Positions 7,874 to 16,429 of a stretch of 40,275 nucleotides of DNA are shown in pieces. The DNA comes from Bacteroides sp. Its GTDB lineage: Bacteria > Bacteroidota > Bacteroidia > Bacteroidales > Muribaculaceae. Every line of letters begins with the position of its first letter. Position 1 is the first letter of the stretch. The DNA lies in NCBI GenBank assembly GCA_014802425.1, contig JAAVCH010000045.1:1-40275 (forward strand). The letters are read 5' to 3'. A model generated the notes under the pieces. It had not been told where the DNA came from. It made no database searches and saw nothing but the letters and a program-made list of their open reading frames with translations. The translations under genes were made by a program, and so were the position numbers.

Positions 7874-8877
7874 GGCGTTACACTCCGGATATGGCCGGAG
7901 TATGGGATGGATTTGTCGATGCCTCGCGCAACGGCACGTTCATTCTCCGCCGAGGATTCATGGACTATCATGCCGACCGTTTTGCCGACCGTTCCCTGTT
8001 GGCCATGAAGGGGGGTGCCGTCATGGCGCTTCTTCCTGCCAATCTGGTGCGTGAGGCTGACGGTCGGCTGAGGCTGTGCAGCCACGGAGGTCTTACTTAC
8101 GGAGGCCTCGTGCTGCCGCCGCGCCATGTCGACGCCACAGATGTGCTTGATATTTTCCGCCTCATCACCGGGTATTGCCGTGAGGAAGGCATCTCCGTTC
8201 TCGACTATAAGCCGATACCTGACATCTATGCGGCGATGCCGAGTGAGGAAGACCGCTACGCGCTCTTCCGGCTGGGTGCCCGGATGGAGGTCTGCAATCT
8301 GTCATGCGCTATCGACCTTCGTCATAATCCCGGGTTCAACACCCGGCAGCGCCGGAATCTACGCCGTGCGCTCGGTTATGGACCGGTGTATGGTGAAGTG
8401 CGTGGTGGCGAGGTGCGTGGCGGGGGCGTGAACGATGAAATGTCCGGAGGTCGGCAGGATTCTACGCTGAATGAATTTTACGGCATGCTGTGCGCATGCC
8501 TCGCCGAGCGTCATGACGCCCGGCCCGTACATGCCCTTGAAGAATTAGAATTGTTGAAGCGGAGGTTTCCGCAACATATACGCATCCATACCTGTGCGGA
8601 TTCCGACGGTATCCAGGCAGGGATATGTGTGTTCGATACCGGACGTGTGGCTCATTGCCAGTATATCGCCTCCACTGCGCAGGGACGTGACCGGGGCCTG
8701 CTGACCGCTCTTTTCCATCACCTCATCACCGAAGTCTACGCTTCCCGCGTCTACTTCGACTTCGGCACCTCCAACGAAGACTCCGGCCGGATTCTAAATC
8801 CCGGCCTTTACGCCCAGAAATCGGCTCTCGGCGGCTCAGGAGTACTTTATCCCCGTTTTATCCTTGATATAAAGTAG
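7861..8877 (+). CDS. FemAB/GNAT-like acyltransferase family protein
   Basis: About 338 residues. The pattern resembles the FemAB/GNAT superfamily proteins found near polysaccharide and envelope genes in Bacteroidetes: an N-terminal half with LLPANLV and GGLTYGGLVLPP, and a C-terminal half with the acyl-carrier-type fold segment CQYIASTAQGRDRGLLTALFHHL and VYFDFGTSNEDSG. Such proteins transfer an aminoacyl or acyl group, but the substrate cannot be told here. The middle holds a low-complexity insert rich in Val-Arg-Gly-Gly (about residues 179-198). The start at 7861 overlaps the end of the EnvC-like gene by 13 bp, which supports coupled translation. A terminator follows the stop at once. Confidence 0.7.
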   Translation: MVALRRYTPDMAGVWDGFVDASRNGTFILRRGFMDYHADRFADRSLLAMKGGAVMALLPANLVREADGRLRLCSHGGLTYGGLVLPPRHVDATDVLDIFRLITGYCREEGISVLDYKPIPDIYAAMPSEEDRYALFRLGARMEVCNLSCAIDLRHNPGFNTRQRRNLRRALGYGPVYGEVRGGEVRGGGVNDEMSGGRQDSTLNEFYGMLCACLAERHDARPVHALEELELLKRRFPQHIRIHTCADSDGIQAGICVFDTGRVAHCQYIASTAQGRDRGLLTALFHHLITEVYASRVYFDFGTSNEDSGRILNPGLYAQKSALGGSGVLYPRFILDIK

Positions 8878-8905
8878 TTCCCGGCACGACGACGGTGCCG
8901 GGAAC
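8877..8905. terminator. Bidirectional-looking terminator between convergent genes
   Basis: A perfect 11-bp stem (gttcccggcac / gtgccgggaac) with a 7-nt loop begins at the last base of the upstream stop codon. The converging gene on the other strand ends at 8931. There is no long T tract. Confidence 0.8.
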
Positions 8906-8930
8906 ACTTCCATATGTCATATTATTACAT

Positions 8931-9854
8931 TCAATCGAGGGCGGATATTTCCGAATCGCTAAGTCCGGTAATACGGCTTATTGCCTCAGTCGATATTCCC
9001 TGACGTTTCATATTGAGCGCCAGTTCTATGATGGCCTCTGCGCGTCCTTCGGCACGTCCTTCGGCACGTCCTTCGGCACGTCCTTCGGCACGACCTTCTG
9101 CGCGACCTTCTGCGCGACCTTCATCACGTGCGGTATCGAGGACGTCATTCTGGACCATGATATTGTCCATGTGTTCGTCATATGCCCTGCGCTCTTTCGG
9201 TGTCATGGCGAGTACGCGGAGTTTCTCCCTTACCTCCTGAAGGCCGGGAGTGCGTGTATCCTCTTTGATTTTACCCGTCTTAAGATAGGTCAGCCACTCG
9301 TCGAGCGGATTCTGAGGAATCTTGTCGTAGGCGTTCACTCTTACGAGATAGTACTCAGGGAATACCTTTCGTGGCAGGTGCTGCACGATGACACCCCGTT
9401 CCTTAAGGTTTACGAGAAGGTCATTGCCTGTATGTATTCCCTTGAAGACGGTCTCTCCGTGATATACATAGTCATCCCCCTGTCCGTAGTCGCAATAGAG
9501 GATGCTGATTGAGTACACTTTCTTTACCTGGTCATACTTATCGCCGATGTTGATGTGCTCCGTGATGGCTTTGCATGTGCCGAAGAGTATACGTTCAAGA
9601 TAGTACAGCTGGCGTGTCAGCTGCACCTCGACGATGATGATGTTGCCATGGCTGTTCTTGGCCTTAATGTCGACACGGTTGAACTTGTCGTGGTCGTTTT
9701 CCTGATTCGACTCGCTCTCAAGCAACTCCTCGATCTTCACATCCTCTCCCAACAGCACTGAAATCAGTCCTTCAAGAATACCGAAGTTGGCTTTGTCACG
9801 CAGGATATGCTTGATCGCCCAGTCAAACCGGATATAGAGATCGTCGTCTTTCAT
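8931..9854 (-). CDS. Rpn / PD-(D/E)XK nuclease-transposase family protein
   Basis: A 307-residue protein of the Rpn (recombination-promoting nuclease) / PDDEXK_2 family, very common in Bacteroidales. The opening DLYIRFDWAIKHILRDKANFGILEGL is the family signature (usually F-D-x-x-F-K-x-x-F). Catalytic candidates are Asp62 (NRVDIKAKN) and Glu76-Val-Gln78 (IIIVEVQL), matching the D...ExQ form of the nuclease core. The C-terminal part contains seven EGRA repeats followed by a short helix-turn-helix-like tail (GISTEAISRITGLSDSEIS). E. coli Rpn proteins nick DNA and promote RecA-independent recombination; here the role is inference. It has its own promoter at 9889-9920. Confidence 0.88.
   Translation of the reverse strand: MKDDDLYIRFDWAIKHILRDKANFGILEGLISVLLGEDVKIEELLESESNQENDHDKFNRVDIKAKNSHGNIIIVEVQLTRQLYYLERILFGTCKAITEHINIGDKYDQVKKVYSISILYCDYGQGDDYVYHGETVFKGIHTGNDLLVNLKERGVIVQHLPRKVFPEYYLVRVNAYDKIPQNPLDEWLTYLKTGKIKEDTRTPGLQEVREKLRVLAMTPKERRAYDEHMDNIMVQNDVLDTARDEGRAEGRAEGRAEGRAEGRAEGRAEGRAEAIIELALNMKRQGISTEAISRITGLSDSEISALD
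9037..9126 (-). repeat. 12-bp tandem repeat inside the Rpn gene
   Basis: About seven copies of a 12-bp unit that reads EGRA (on the minus strand ggacgtgccgaa and close variants). Because 12 is divisible by three, slippage would change protein length without changing frame. The four copies nearest the centre are almost identical at the DNA level. Confidence 0.9.
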
Positions 9855-9888
9855 AATGGTCCCGATTTATGATTTCTCTTTATTTCCA

Positions 9889-9920
9889 CAAATATACTCA
9901 AAAATCCCGACTCTGCAAAA
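9889..9920 (-). promoter_or_regulatory. Bacteroidetes-type promoter of the Rpn gene
   Basis: Read on the minus strand: TTTTG (9920-9916), 19 bp, TATATTTG (9896-9889). This fits the TTTG-19-TAnnTTTG consensus. The ATG is 34 bp further on at 9854. Confidence 0.85.
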
Positions 9921-10052
9921 GCCATCCGATTCTTACGGGCTGTGCGGATTATAGTCCGTCTATAGCGAAGTCAAGGCCTTAAATGTCAAGCTGTCCGCTT
10001 AGTGAAGGAAGTAGGGCCGCTACAGGCCTGCGGCATCAATGACTACCGGGTT

Positions 10053-12644
10053 TCAGAAGTCATGGCGGGTGAACGGGCGTGACCCGACTTCGGCGGCGAA
10101 GCGTGGGAAGCCGGAAGGGTACATACGGTCGGTGCGGAGGAGCCACACATGGCGTGCGCGCATGAGGAGCTGCTGGTCGGTGAAGGTCTTGAGCCAGGCG
10201 TCCGGGGCGGGCGCCGTGCCGAGGTCGATGTTGCGGACTTCGCCGGGCACGATGTAGATGCGCGTGTCACGCCCGGCCATATAGTCGAGGAAACGCCGGC
10301 TGTCGCTCGTAAGGAGTATCCGGCAGTCGGCGGGAAGAGACGCCGCTATCCGGTCGAACTCGCGGGCCACCTTCTCCATCAGCGCTTCCGATTCTGCATG
10401 GGGCAGGGTAGTGGTGTCCCATTCTTTGAAGTCGCCGAGGAGTGAGAGGAAGCGGGTAGTAAAGGCGTAATATTCCTCGCCAAGTAGGTCAAGATGATGA
10501 GCCAGTTCCTTTTCGACTTGTGGCGATGGACGGAACAGTTCGGTGAAAAGTACTGCATAGTCGCCGCGTGCATAGTCGGCGTTGGTATAGAAATGATGCT
10601 GTGTGCAATGGTGCCGCAATGCCGCGCGTACACGCACGCGGCTCTCAGCCGGAGTAAGGTCGTCGACAATCACAGGAAATGCCCCCGGTCGCGTGTCAAT
10701 GAGTTCTTCGGCAGTGATTCGCCAGTCGACCGATGCCGGAACGAGATAATCAGTCAAGGGGAACGGGGAAGTCCAGTATATATGGAACGGCATTCCGCGC
10801 CTCCGTGCCTCCGAATAAAGTGTAAGTATGCCGCGCAGACGGTCGGTCAGTCCTCCATGGAATATACGCCCGTCGCAGCGCACCACAATGCCTCTCGTCA
10901 GTTCAGGATCCTGGGGGGCGCCCTGCATGGGGTAATACTTATCCGCAAAACCGGCATCCGTGGTCCCGTTGCGCAGCTTTCCCCTGCATAGCCATAGTCC
11001 ATCATATGATTGGCGTATAAGTCCGGCGATGTCCGCTATATGCAGCCTTACGCGCTCACGTACTTTAGCCGCAATAGATGAAATCCTCAATATTCCCATG
11101 TCAAGCATCCGCAGGACCTTGCCGACTTTCCCCGGCGGAGGCGTATCAGGATCCTCCTCTCTTTCCGACATGAACCAGGCGCGCAGACGAATCAGCGCCA
11201 GAAGCGTCATCGCAGCCACCGCTGCGGCCATCAGCGTCACACTCCACCACGAGGCGGGGAGAAACGACAGCATCATGACCGCCGTGCCCCCCACGACGGC
11301 TTCCTGCATACGGAGTCGCGCATTGCGGCCGAGCCGCACGCCGTAGAGACGACGGTTCACAATGTAGGTCACTGCAAGCCAGAAAACCTTGTCGACCAAA
11401 GATCCATAACCCAGCCCGACAAGGCCGAACAGCCTGTAACCCAAAGCCGAGCAGAGAAGAATCATCACGTTGCCGCCGACAACCTCCATCCAGAAATAGA
11501 CCTTCTTGTTGTTCTTTGCAAACGTGACGTAAGCCATCGGAAACATAAGCGCCTGAAAAAGCAGCGCATAGGCCAACCAGCGCAAAAGGGGCACGACGTG
11601 CAGGAACTCCCGGGTGAGAAGCACCTCCACCACAAGCGGAGCTGCGAGAATCATCATTCCCGCCAGGGGGGCGATAAGGCAACTCACCACCTCCATCTGT
11701 CTGGCTATGACCTCCTGCATCCGTCGGTCATCGGCCACTACGGAACTCAGTCTCGGGAAATATTCCATCGAAAGGGCGGCGAATACGAGGCCGGAATACT
11801 GCATGGTCACCGAATTGGCGCCCTGAAAGAAACCGACATCATCCAGGTTTCCTGTCAGGCGCACGTAAGCCTGCAGCGCATAGACGGCAAGACTTCCCGC
11901 CAGATCGCTGGCCATCAACATCACGCCCAGTCCGAGCAGGCGGCACACGAGCGGCCAGTCGGATCGGCGCAGTATCAGGCCTCCGTTGCCCCCTACGGCT
12001 TTACGCGCCGAAAACAGATAGAATAGATACACGGCGAAGGCGAGCATTATCATAGCGGGTACAATGCCGTCGATGCCGTACAGCCAGTACAGGGGTACGC
12101 TTATGAGCAATCCTGCCGCAGAGCCGAAGAGTGTGGCCTTCGACAGACGGCGAACGTCATGAACCCCCTGTAGCAGTGACGACTCTCCTCCCGAGGCTAT
12201 CGAGAAAAACACCATCAGTCCCAGCCCTATGAAGGCGAGCGTATGGGATGTATCGCCGAAGCTGGCCACGCTCAACCAGCGCGACAGGCCCATGCAGGCA
12301 AGCGCACCTAAGAGGGCTGTCAACAGGGTAAGCCGCCGGGCCACTCCGACCACATGCCGGAGCCGGGCCTCATCGGAGCGGGCCTCGCCGGTCTCCTTTA
12401 CAAGTGCGAGATTGAGTCCCAGCGAAGCGAAGCGCTGTACCGTTGCCGTCGATGACACATAAAGTGCCGACACCCCCATCCCCGCAGGCCCCAGAAGCAT
12501 TGCCACAAGTTTGCCCCGGATTATCGACACCAGCACATGGAACAGCTGGACACCCCCGAAAATCGAGGTACCCTTCAGAATCGATCGGTAGGAATTCTCA
12601 TCCTGGGTGGATTTGGTGGATTTTGTGGATGTCTTGGCGTTCAT
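10053..12644 (-). CDS. Polysaccharide flippase (Wzx-like) fused to a glycosyltransferase-like domain
   Basis: An 863-residue two-part protein. Residues 1 to about 480 are a polytopic membrane protein of the MATE/MOP type: GTSIFGGVQLFHVLVSIIRGKLVAMLLGPAGMG is the start of O-antigen translocases (Wzx), followed by many hydrophobic helices up to LMAAAVAAMTLLALIRL. These flip lipid-linked oligosaccharides across the inner membrane. After an amphipathic linker, residues about 570-863 form a soluble domain with IVVRCDGRIFHGGLTDRLRG and a C-terminal SGFPRFAAEVG, which recall GT-B fucosyltransferase-like (NodZ/GT11/GT23-type) motifs for donor binding. This second assignment is tentative. The gene begins directly after the stop of the upstream GT2 gene. 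Wzx and glycosyltransferases are normally separate proteins, so the fusion is unusual. No internal stop or frameshift is seen. Confidence 0.75.
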   Translation of the reverse strand: MNAKTSTKSTKSTQDENSYRSILKGTSIFGGVQLFHVLVSIIRGKLVAMLLGPAGMGVSALYVSSTATVQRFASLGLNLALVKETGEARSDEARLRHVVGVARRLTLLTALLGALACMGLSRWLSVASFGDTSHTLAFIGLGLMVFFSIASGGESSLLQGVHDVRRLSKATLFGSAAGLLISVPLYWLYGIDGIVPAMIMLAFAVYLFYLFSARKAVGGNGGLILRRSDWPLVCRLLGLGVMLMASDLAGSLAVYALQAYVRLTGNLDDVGFFQGANSVTMQYSGLVFAALSMEYFPRLSSVVADDRRMQEVIARQMEVVSCLIAPLAGMMILAAPLVVEVLLTREFLHVVPLLRWLAYALLFQALMFPMAYVTFAKNNKKVYFWMEVVGGNVMILLCSALGYRLFGLVGLGYGSLVDKVFWLAVTYIVNRRLYGVRLGRNARLRMQEAVVGGTAVMMLSFLPASWWSVTLMAAAVAAMTLLALIRLRAWFMSEREEDPDTPPPGKVGKVLRMLDMGILRISSIAAKVRERVRLHIADIAGLIRQSYDGLWLCRGKLRNGTTDAGFADKYYPMQGAPQDPELTRGIVVRCDGRIFHGGLTDRLRGILTLYSEARRRGMPFHIYWTSPFPLTDYLVPASVDWRITAEELIDTRPGAFPVIVDDLTPAESRVRVRAALRHHCTQHHFYTNADYARGDYAVLFTELFRPSPQVEKELAHHLDLLGEEYYAFTTRFLSLLGDFKEWDTTTLPHAESEALMEKVAREFDRIAASLPADCRILLTSDSRRFLDYMAGRDTRIYIVPGEVRNIDLGTAPAPDAWLKTFTDQQLLMRARHVWLLRTDRMYPSGFPRFAAEVGSRPFTRHDF

Positions 12645-13457
12645 TCAGGATTGCGGGCCATTCATTATACGTATATGCCGGTGGGCTCCTTTTATCCATA
12701 AGCGGCAATATCGCCAGCGTCCTCTTATTCCTGAGGCTTCACGCATGGAGTGGGTGAGCATGCGAAGAGGCCAGGTATGGGGGTGGATGTAGGCGTGTAC
12801 GGCTCCTTTGGTCATTGCGAATGAATCCTTCCGGCTGTCGCGCATGGAGGTAGTGGTGCCTTCATGGCCCACTACCGTCTCCGGGATATAGAGTCCCTTG
12901 AGTCCGGCACGCAGGCAGTCGCAGAGAAAAAGATCTTCTTCGCCCGAAGGGAACTCGGCTCCTATTCCGAAACGGGTATTGAAGCGTATGCCCGCCTTTT
13001 CGATTGCCTCACGCCTGAAAGCGAGTAAGAAACTTATGGGATAATAGCCTGAAGGTGGATTGCCGAGGTCAGCCATTTCAGGCAGGAATTCTATCGGATT
13101 GACTTCTGAACGATAGCGGAATGAAAACACATCCGTGTCGGGATGCCGCTCCGCCGCTTCCATGACTTTACTTATCTCCTCCGGGCGGTAGTCATTATCG
13201 TCATCGCTAAGCAGCACCAGCGGAGCGGTGGCATGGCTCAGTCCCAGATTGCGGTTGATGGAAAGGCCGCGTGTCGCTGACCGGAAAATACGGAAATCAT
13301 TCCGTGCGGCCAGAGCCGGAGGGATGGTGTCGTCGTCTCCTCCCGTCTGCCAGCTCACGATGTACTCCACTCCATCCATTGCCGGATGGGGCAGCGACGC
13401 GATGGATTCGATCCCGCGTCGTCCATAGGTCGCGATGACTATCTGGAGACGGCTCAT
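12645..13457 (-). CDS. Family 2 glycosyltransferase
   Basis: About 270 residues. It opens with SRLQIVIATYGRRGIESIAS, the GT2 first strand, though the usual DGS loop is replaced by a WQTGGDDDT segment. LLSDDDNDYRPEEI is the DXD-type metal site, and GEEDLFLCDCLRAGLKGLYIPETVVGHEG is the ED-x-x-x acceptor/base region typical of GT2. I chose ATG 13457 because a promoter box lies just upstream and the protein starts at the domain; 13511 would add 18 residues that overlap the promoter. The stop abuts the start of the flippase fusion, so both are probably one transcript making or exporting a surface glycan. Confidence 0.85.
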   Translation of the reverse strand: MSRLQIVIATYGRRGIESIASLPHPAMDGVEYIVSWQTGGDDDTIPPALAARNDFRIFRSATRGLSINRNLGLSHATAPLVLLSDDDNDYRPEEISKVMEAAERHPDTDVFSFRYRSEVNPIEFLPEMADLGNPPSGYYPISFLLAFRREAIEKAGIRFNTRFGIGAEFPSGEEDLFLCDCLRAGLKGLYIPETVVGHEGTTTSMRDSRKDSFAMTKGAVHAYIHPHTWPLRMLTHSMREASGIRGRWRYCRLWIKGAHRHIRIMNGPQS

Positions 13458-13462
13458 AGATA

Positions 13463-13494
13463 CAAAATTAACAAAAATAGTCAAGTCGGCCAAA
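13463..13494 (-). promoter_or_regulatory. Promoter of the glycosyltransferase-flippase pair
   Basis: On the minus strand: TTTG (13494-13491), 20 bp, TAATTTTG (13470-13463). The box ends 5 bp before the chosen ATG, so the transcript would be nearly leaderless, as at the first gene of the window. Confidence 0.7.
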
Positions 13495-13560
13495 CGGAAG
13501 CTCATTGACATTGACCGATCCGGGATTTATAAATAATACCGTAGCCATGAACCATTAAGA

Positions 13561-13612
13561 CAATACCATAGACTCCCGCAGGCTCTTGTGCCGGCGGGAG
13601 TCTATGGTATTG
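13561..13612 (-). terminator. Terminator of the T9SS operon
   Basis: A perfect 19-bp inverted repeat (13561-13579 and 13594-13612) with a 14-nt loop lies 18 bp after the gldN stop. There is no clear T tract. It separates the secretion operon from the downstream glycosyltransferase. Confidence 0.85.
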
Positions 13613-13630
13613 TGGAATAATGTATCGGTT

Positions 13631-14776
13631 TCAGCGGCGACGGCGTCGCACTGACTTGGTGGCATTGGAGTTGGGGGTGGAGGAAGAGGACGAGGAGGAT
13701 GACGAGACTTTGGGCTTTTTGGCCGAGGTCTTCTTCTTGGTGGTGGTGCGCTTCGAGCGTGTCGAGCGCTTGGGCTCCGGAGTGTCCTCCACTACGTTGA
13801 GGGCCGCCTGGGTCGTGTCGCCGCGCTCTGCGGCGAGGCGGGCGGCCTCCTCTCGTTCCTGCTGCGCCAGATACTCTTCACGGGTGGGCACCCAGAGATG
13901 CTTGCCGTAGGACGCCAGACGGTTGTCGATGCTGTCCTGGGCGCGTTTCAGGTCGTCCGGGTCGGGGTACATCTGGTTCATCGAGAGATTGCGCAGGTTC
14001 TTGGTCTTGTAGATCTCGCCGTCGTACATGCCGAGGTTGAAATAGTCGTCGAGCGAGTACTGCGGGAGGTTGTTGTCGTCGGAAAGGAAGATATACTGTG
14101 CCGCAAGGTAGGGGCGCAGGGCGTCGAACTTCACCCAGAACATCGGATAGCGTGTGTCGCCTCCGAAGTCGCCGATACGGTTGAGCACCGGGCAGATGGC
14201 CTCGACACGGGTCTTCATCTGGTTGGAGCGGCGGTCGAACTCCCACTTCTCAAGGATGTAGTAGTTGAGCACCTGACCTGTGGGCACGTCGGCCTCTTCA
14301 ATCGTGTAGACGGGATTGCGGTCAGATCCGGCCGATTGGTAATAGATGCCGTAACGGTCAAGCATGTCGGGCACGTTGATGCGGTACTGGTCGGTGAACA
14401 CCTCGCGTCCGTCAAGATACTCATATGCCGGCACGGCTCCCTTCACCACCAGACCGAGGATGATGCGGAAGAGGTTCTCCTGGCCGTCCACCACGTCCTC
14501 GGGGAAGTAGAGGGGTGTGTTGGCGTCTTTCGTAAGGTCGATACGGCGGTAGATCTGGCGCATATACTCCAGGTCGGCGTCATGGGGCTCGCGGGTCTCG
14601 AAGAAGCCCTGCATACGGTCGGTCACCTGCGGGCCGGCGCCCTCGGCCTCCGTCCTGCGGCGGTCAGGGCGCTCGGTGCGCTTGCGTACTCCTGAGCCGG
14701 ACTCGACCTGGCCGAAAGCGGCGGCGGTCATGGCGGCCATCGTCAGAAGCGGTATGAATTGCTTGTATATCTTCAT
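13631..14776 (-). CDS. gldN: T9SS component GldN/PorN
   Basis: A 381-residue periplasmic protein with signal peptide (MKIYKQFIPLLTMAAMTAAAFGQ). GldN/PorN forms, with the lipoprotein GldK/PorK, the large ring under the outer membrane of the type IX secretion system. The core (MRQIYRRIDLTKDANTPLYFP through FWVKFDALRPYLA and SLDDYFNLGMYDGEIYK) matches the family. The C-terminal ~60 residues are a low-complexity tail: basic KRTTTKKKTSAKKPK, then a run of nine serines, then five terminal arginines. Such a tail is not needed for the core fold and is unusual. It is the last gene of porT-porP-gldK-gldL-gldM-gldN, 41 bp after gldM. Confidence 0.95.
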   Translation of the reverse strand: MKIYKQFIPLLTMAAMTAAAFGQVESGSGVRKRTERPDRRRTEAEGAGPQVTDRMQGFFETREPHDADLEYMRQIYRRIDLTKDANTPLYFPEDVVDGQENLFRIILGLVVKGAVPAYEYLDGREVFTDQYRINVPDMLDRYGIYYQSAGSDRNPVYTIEEADVPTGQVLNYYILEKWEFDRRSNQMKTRVEAICPVLNRIGDFGGDTRYPMFWVKFDALRPYLAAQYIFLSDDNNLPQYSLDDYFNLGMYDGEIYKTKNLRNLSMNQMYPDPDDLKRAQDSIDNRLASYGKHLWVPTREEYLAQQEREEAARLAAERGDTTQAALNVVEDTPEPKRSTRSKRTTTKKKTSAKKPKVSSSSSSSSSTPNSNATKSVRRRRR

Positions 14777-14817
14777 GCTTGATAAATGTCGGGGGTTATT
14801 GGGGAAAGCCGTAGGCC

Positions 14818-16392
14818 TTAGTTCAGTGCCACCTCCATGGGACTGATGTCGCGGGTGATGCCGTCGGGGCCTTTGGCCTTCACATTGGATATGAAGAATG
14901 ATTTGCCGGGCTTCAGACGCTTGAACTGCTCTTTCTGGCGCGATGAGAAGTGGGCTCCGTCGCTCACTTCAGGTATGGCGTTGCCCATCGAGTCGAAGAA
15001 TACAGTGGAGAAGCTCAGCACCTGATAGGTGATGTTGAGGATTCCGTCGTCGACCGCGGCTCCAAGGCCGGGGGCGGCCATGAGCTGTGCCTTTGATATG
15101 CGTTTGGGCGAACCCTTGTACTGCGTCTGATTGCCTGAGGCATCGGCGATGGTGATGAAGGGGGTGGGGTCGGGCAGCTTGCGCACGCGGAACTTCATCG
15201 AGCCCACCTGCTGGCGCGAGCCCTCCATCTCGGCGCTGACGGAAATCTCCACCTCGGTGCCTACCTGCGATACGCGGGCCACGAACTGGTCCCCCTGACG
15301 GGTGAGCGTGCCGGCCGAGATAGTGGCGGAAATGGCACTCATGGGCACTCCCGGCACACCGATGGAGATAGGGTTGTCGATGCCGGCGTAAAGCACGTTC
15401 ATCATCGTGGGGGAGATGGTGGCCATAGGTTCGATTACCGTGTAGGCCGACTTGAACGGGCGTCGGTCCGTCGTGCCGTCGCCCCTCATCACCTCGATAT
15501 AGCCGGAGTATTCGTGTGTGCCCGTGGCTCCGGCCGTGAACTCATAGAGGCCGTTGGGGTTGGAGAGTCGGTTGCCTCCCACATAGATCGTGGGGCGCAT
15601 CGTGGTGTCGATGGCGGCCAGCACGATATTGGCCGAATAGCGGCCTCCGCGCATGATGGTGGCCGATTTCGGGATGACGTAGGCGTTGAGTTCGTTGACA
15701 CGGATATCGCCTATGTCGACGTTGGTGATGAGGTTGGCCATGGCCTCGGATTCGGCCTGGCGTATGTCGTTCTGGATTTTTGTGAGCAGCGTCACTGCGG
15801 CGATGGCCGGCATATTGTCGAACATCTTGGTCTCCCAGCTGACGGGGCCTACCGTGCCGGCCGGGGCCGATACCTTGGTCGATAGCATCCGTGTGACGGC
15901 CTCGCGTTTCATCGAATCAGGAATCAGCTCGGTGACATATTCGCGGTATTCGTCGATCTGCGTGCGCAGCTTGGTGCCGCGCATGGATGCCGGATTGAGC
16001 ATGGTCACGGAGGCTGCCTCCAGGTTGTCGAGGTTGAGTATGTCGGAGTAATCGGCTCCGGGGCCGTCGGCCCCTTCGGCTATCATCGTCTTGAGCGAGT
16101 CGATGCCTGCGTAGAGGGCCTCGGAGCGCTCGTGGAGGTCGCGTCCCTTCTCATACCAGGGACCGACCTTTGCGGGGTTCTTTTCATAGAGGTCGGCGAG
16201 ATAGGCGAACTGGGCCACATTACGCGACGACATGTTGAGGTTGGTGCTGTGCAGCCCCTCCTGCACCTGGCTGAAGCCATTGAGCACGTCGCTCGATACG
16301 TTGAGGGCCAGCATGGCTGTCAGCACGATGTACATGAGGTTGATCATCCTCTGACGCGGCGACATACGGGCCACATTATTACCACCTGCCAT
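14818..16392 (-). CDS. gldM: T9SS motor protein GldM/PorM
   Basis: A 524-residue inner-membrane protein with one N-terminal transmembrane helix (QRMINLMYIVLTAMLALNVS) and a large periplasmic part of four domains, beginning with a helical bundle and continuing with Ig-like strands. GldM dimers cross the periplasm and pass energy from the GldL proton channel to the GldK/GldN ring. The helix residues SPRQRMINLMYIVLTAMLAL and the C-terminal VKAKGPDGITRDISPMEVAL match the family. Length is normal. It is 37 bp downstream of gldL. Confidence 0.96.
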   Translation of the reverse strand: MAGGNNVARMSPRQRMINLMYIVLTAMLALNVSSDVLNGFSQVQEGLHSTNLNMSSRNVAQFAYLADLYEKNPAKVGPWYEKGRDLHERSEALYAGIDSLKTMIAEGADGPGADYSDILNLDNLEAASVTMLNPASMRGTKLRTQIDEYREYVTELIPDSMKREAVTRMLSTKVSAPAGTVGPVSWETKMFDNMPAIAAVTLLTKIQNDIRQAESEAMANLITNVDIGDIRVNELNAYVIPKSATIMRGGRYSANIVLAAIDTTMRPTIYVGGNRLSNPNGLYEFTAGATGTHEYSGYIEVMRGDGTTDRRPFKSAYTVIEPMATISPTMMNVLYAGIDNPISIGVPGVPMSAISATISAGTLTRQGDQFVARVSQVGTEVEISVSAEMEGSRQQVGSMKFRVRKLPDPTPFITIADASGNQTQYKGSPKRISKAQLMAAPGLGAAVDDGILNITYQVLSFSTVFFDSMGNAIPEVSDGAHFSSRQKEQFKRLKPGKSFFISNVKAKGPDGITRDISPMEVALN

Positions 16393-16429
16393 AGTTCGGG
16401 GGTTTAGTGATTAGGGGTTTGGATCGTTT

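Noticed and set aside
9037..9126. CRISPR-like short repeats
   Set aside because: They are in-frame codon repeats (EGRA) inside the Rpn gene.
10016..10034. Terminator after the flippase fusion gene
   Set aside because: A 5-bp gccgc/gcggc stem without a T tract is too weak to call.
13898..14695. 265-codon open frame on the plus strand
   Set aside because: Opposite gldN; no start context or domain, and the gldN product is clear.
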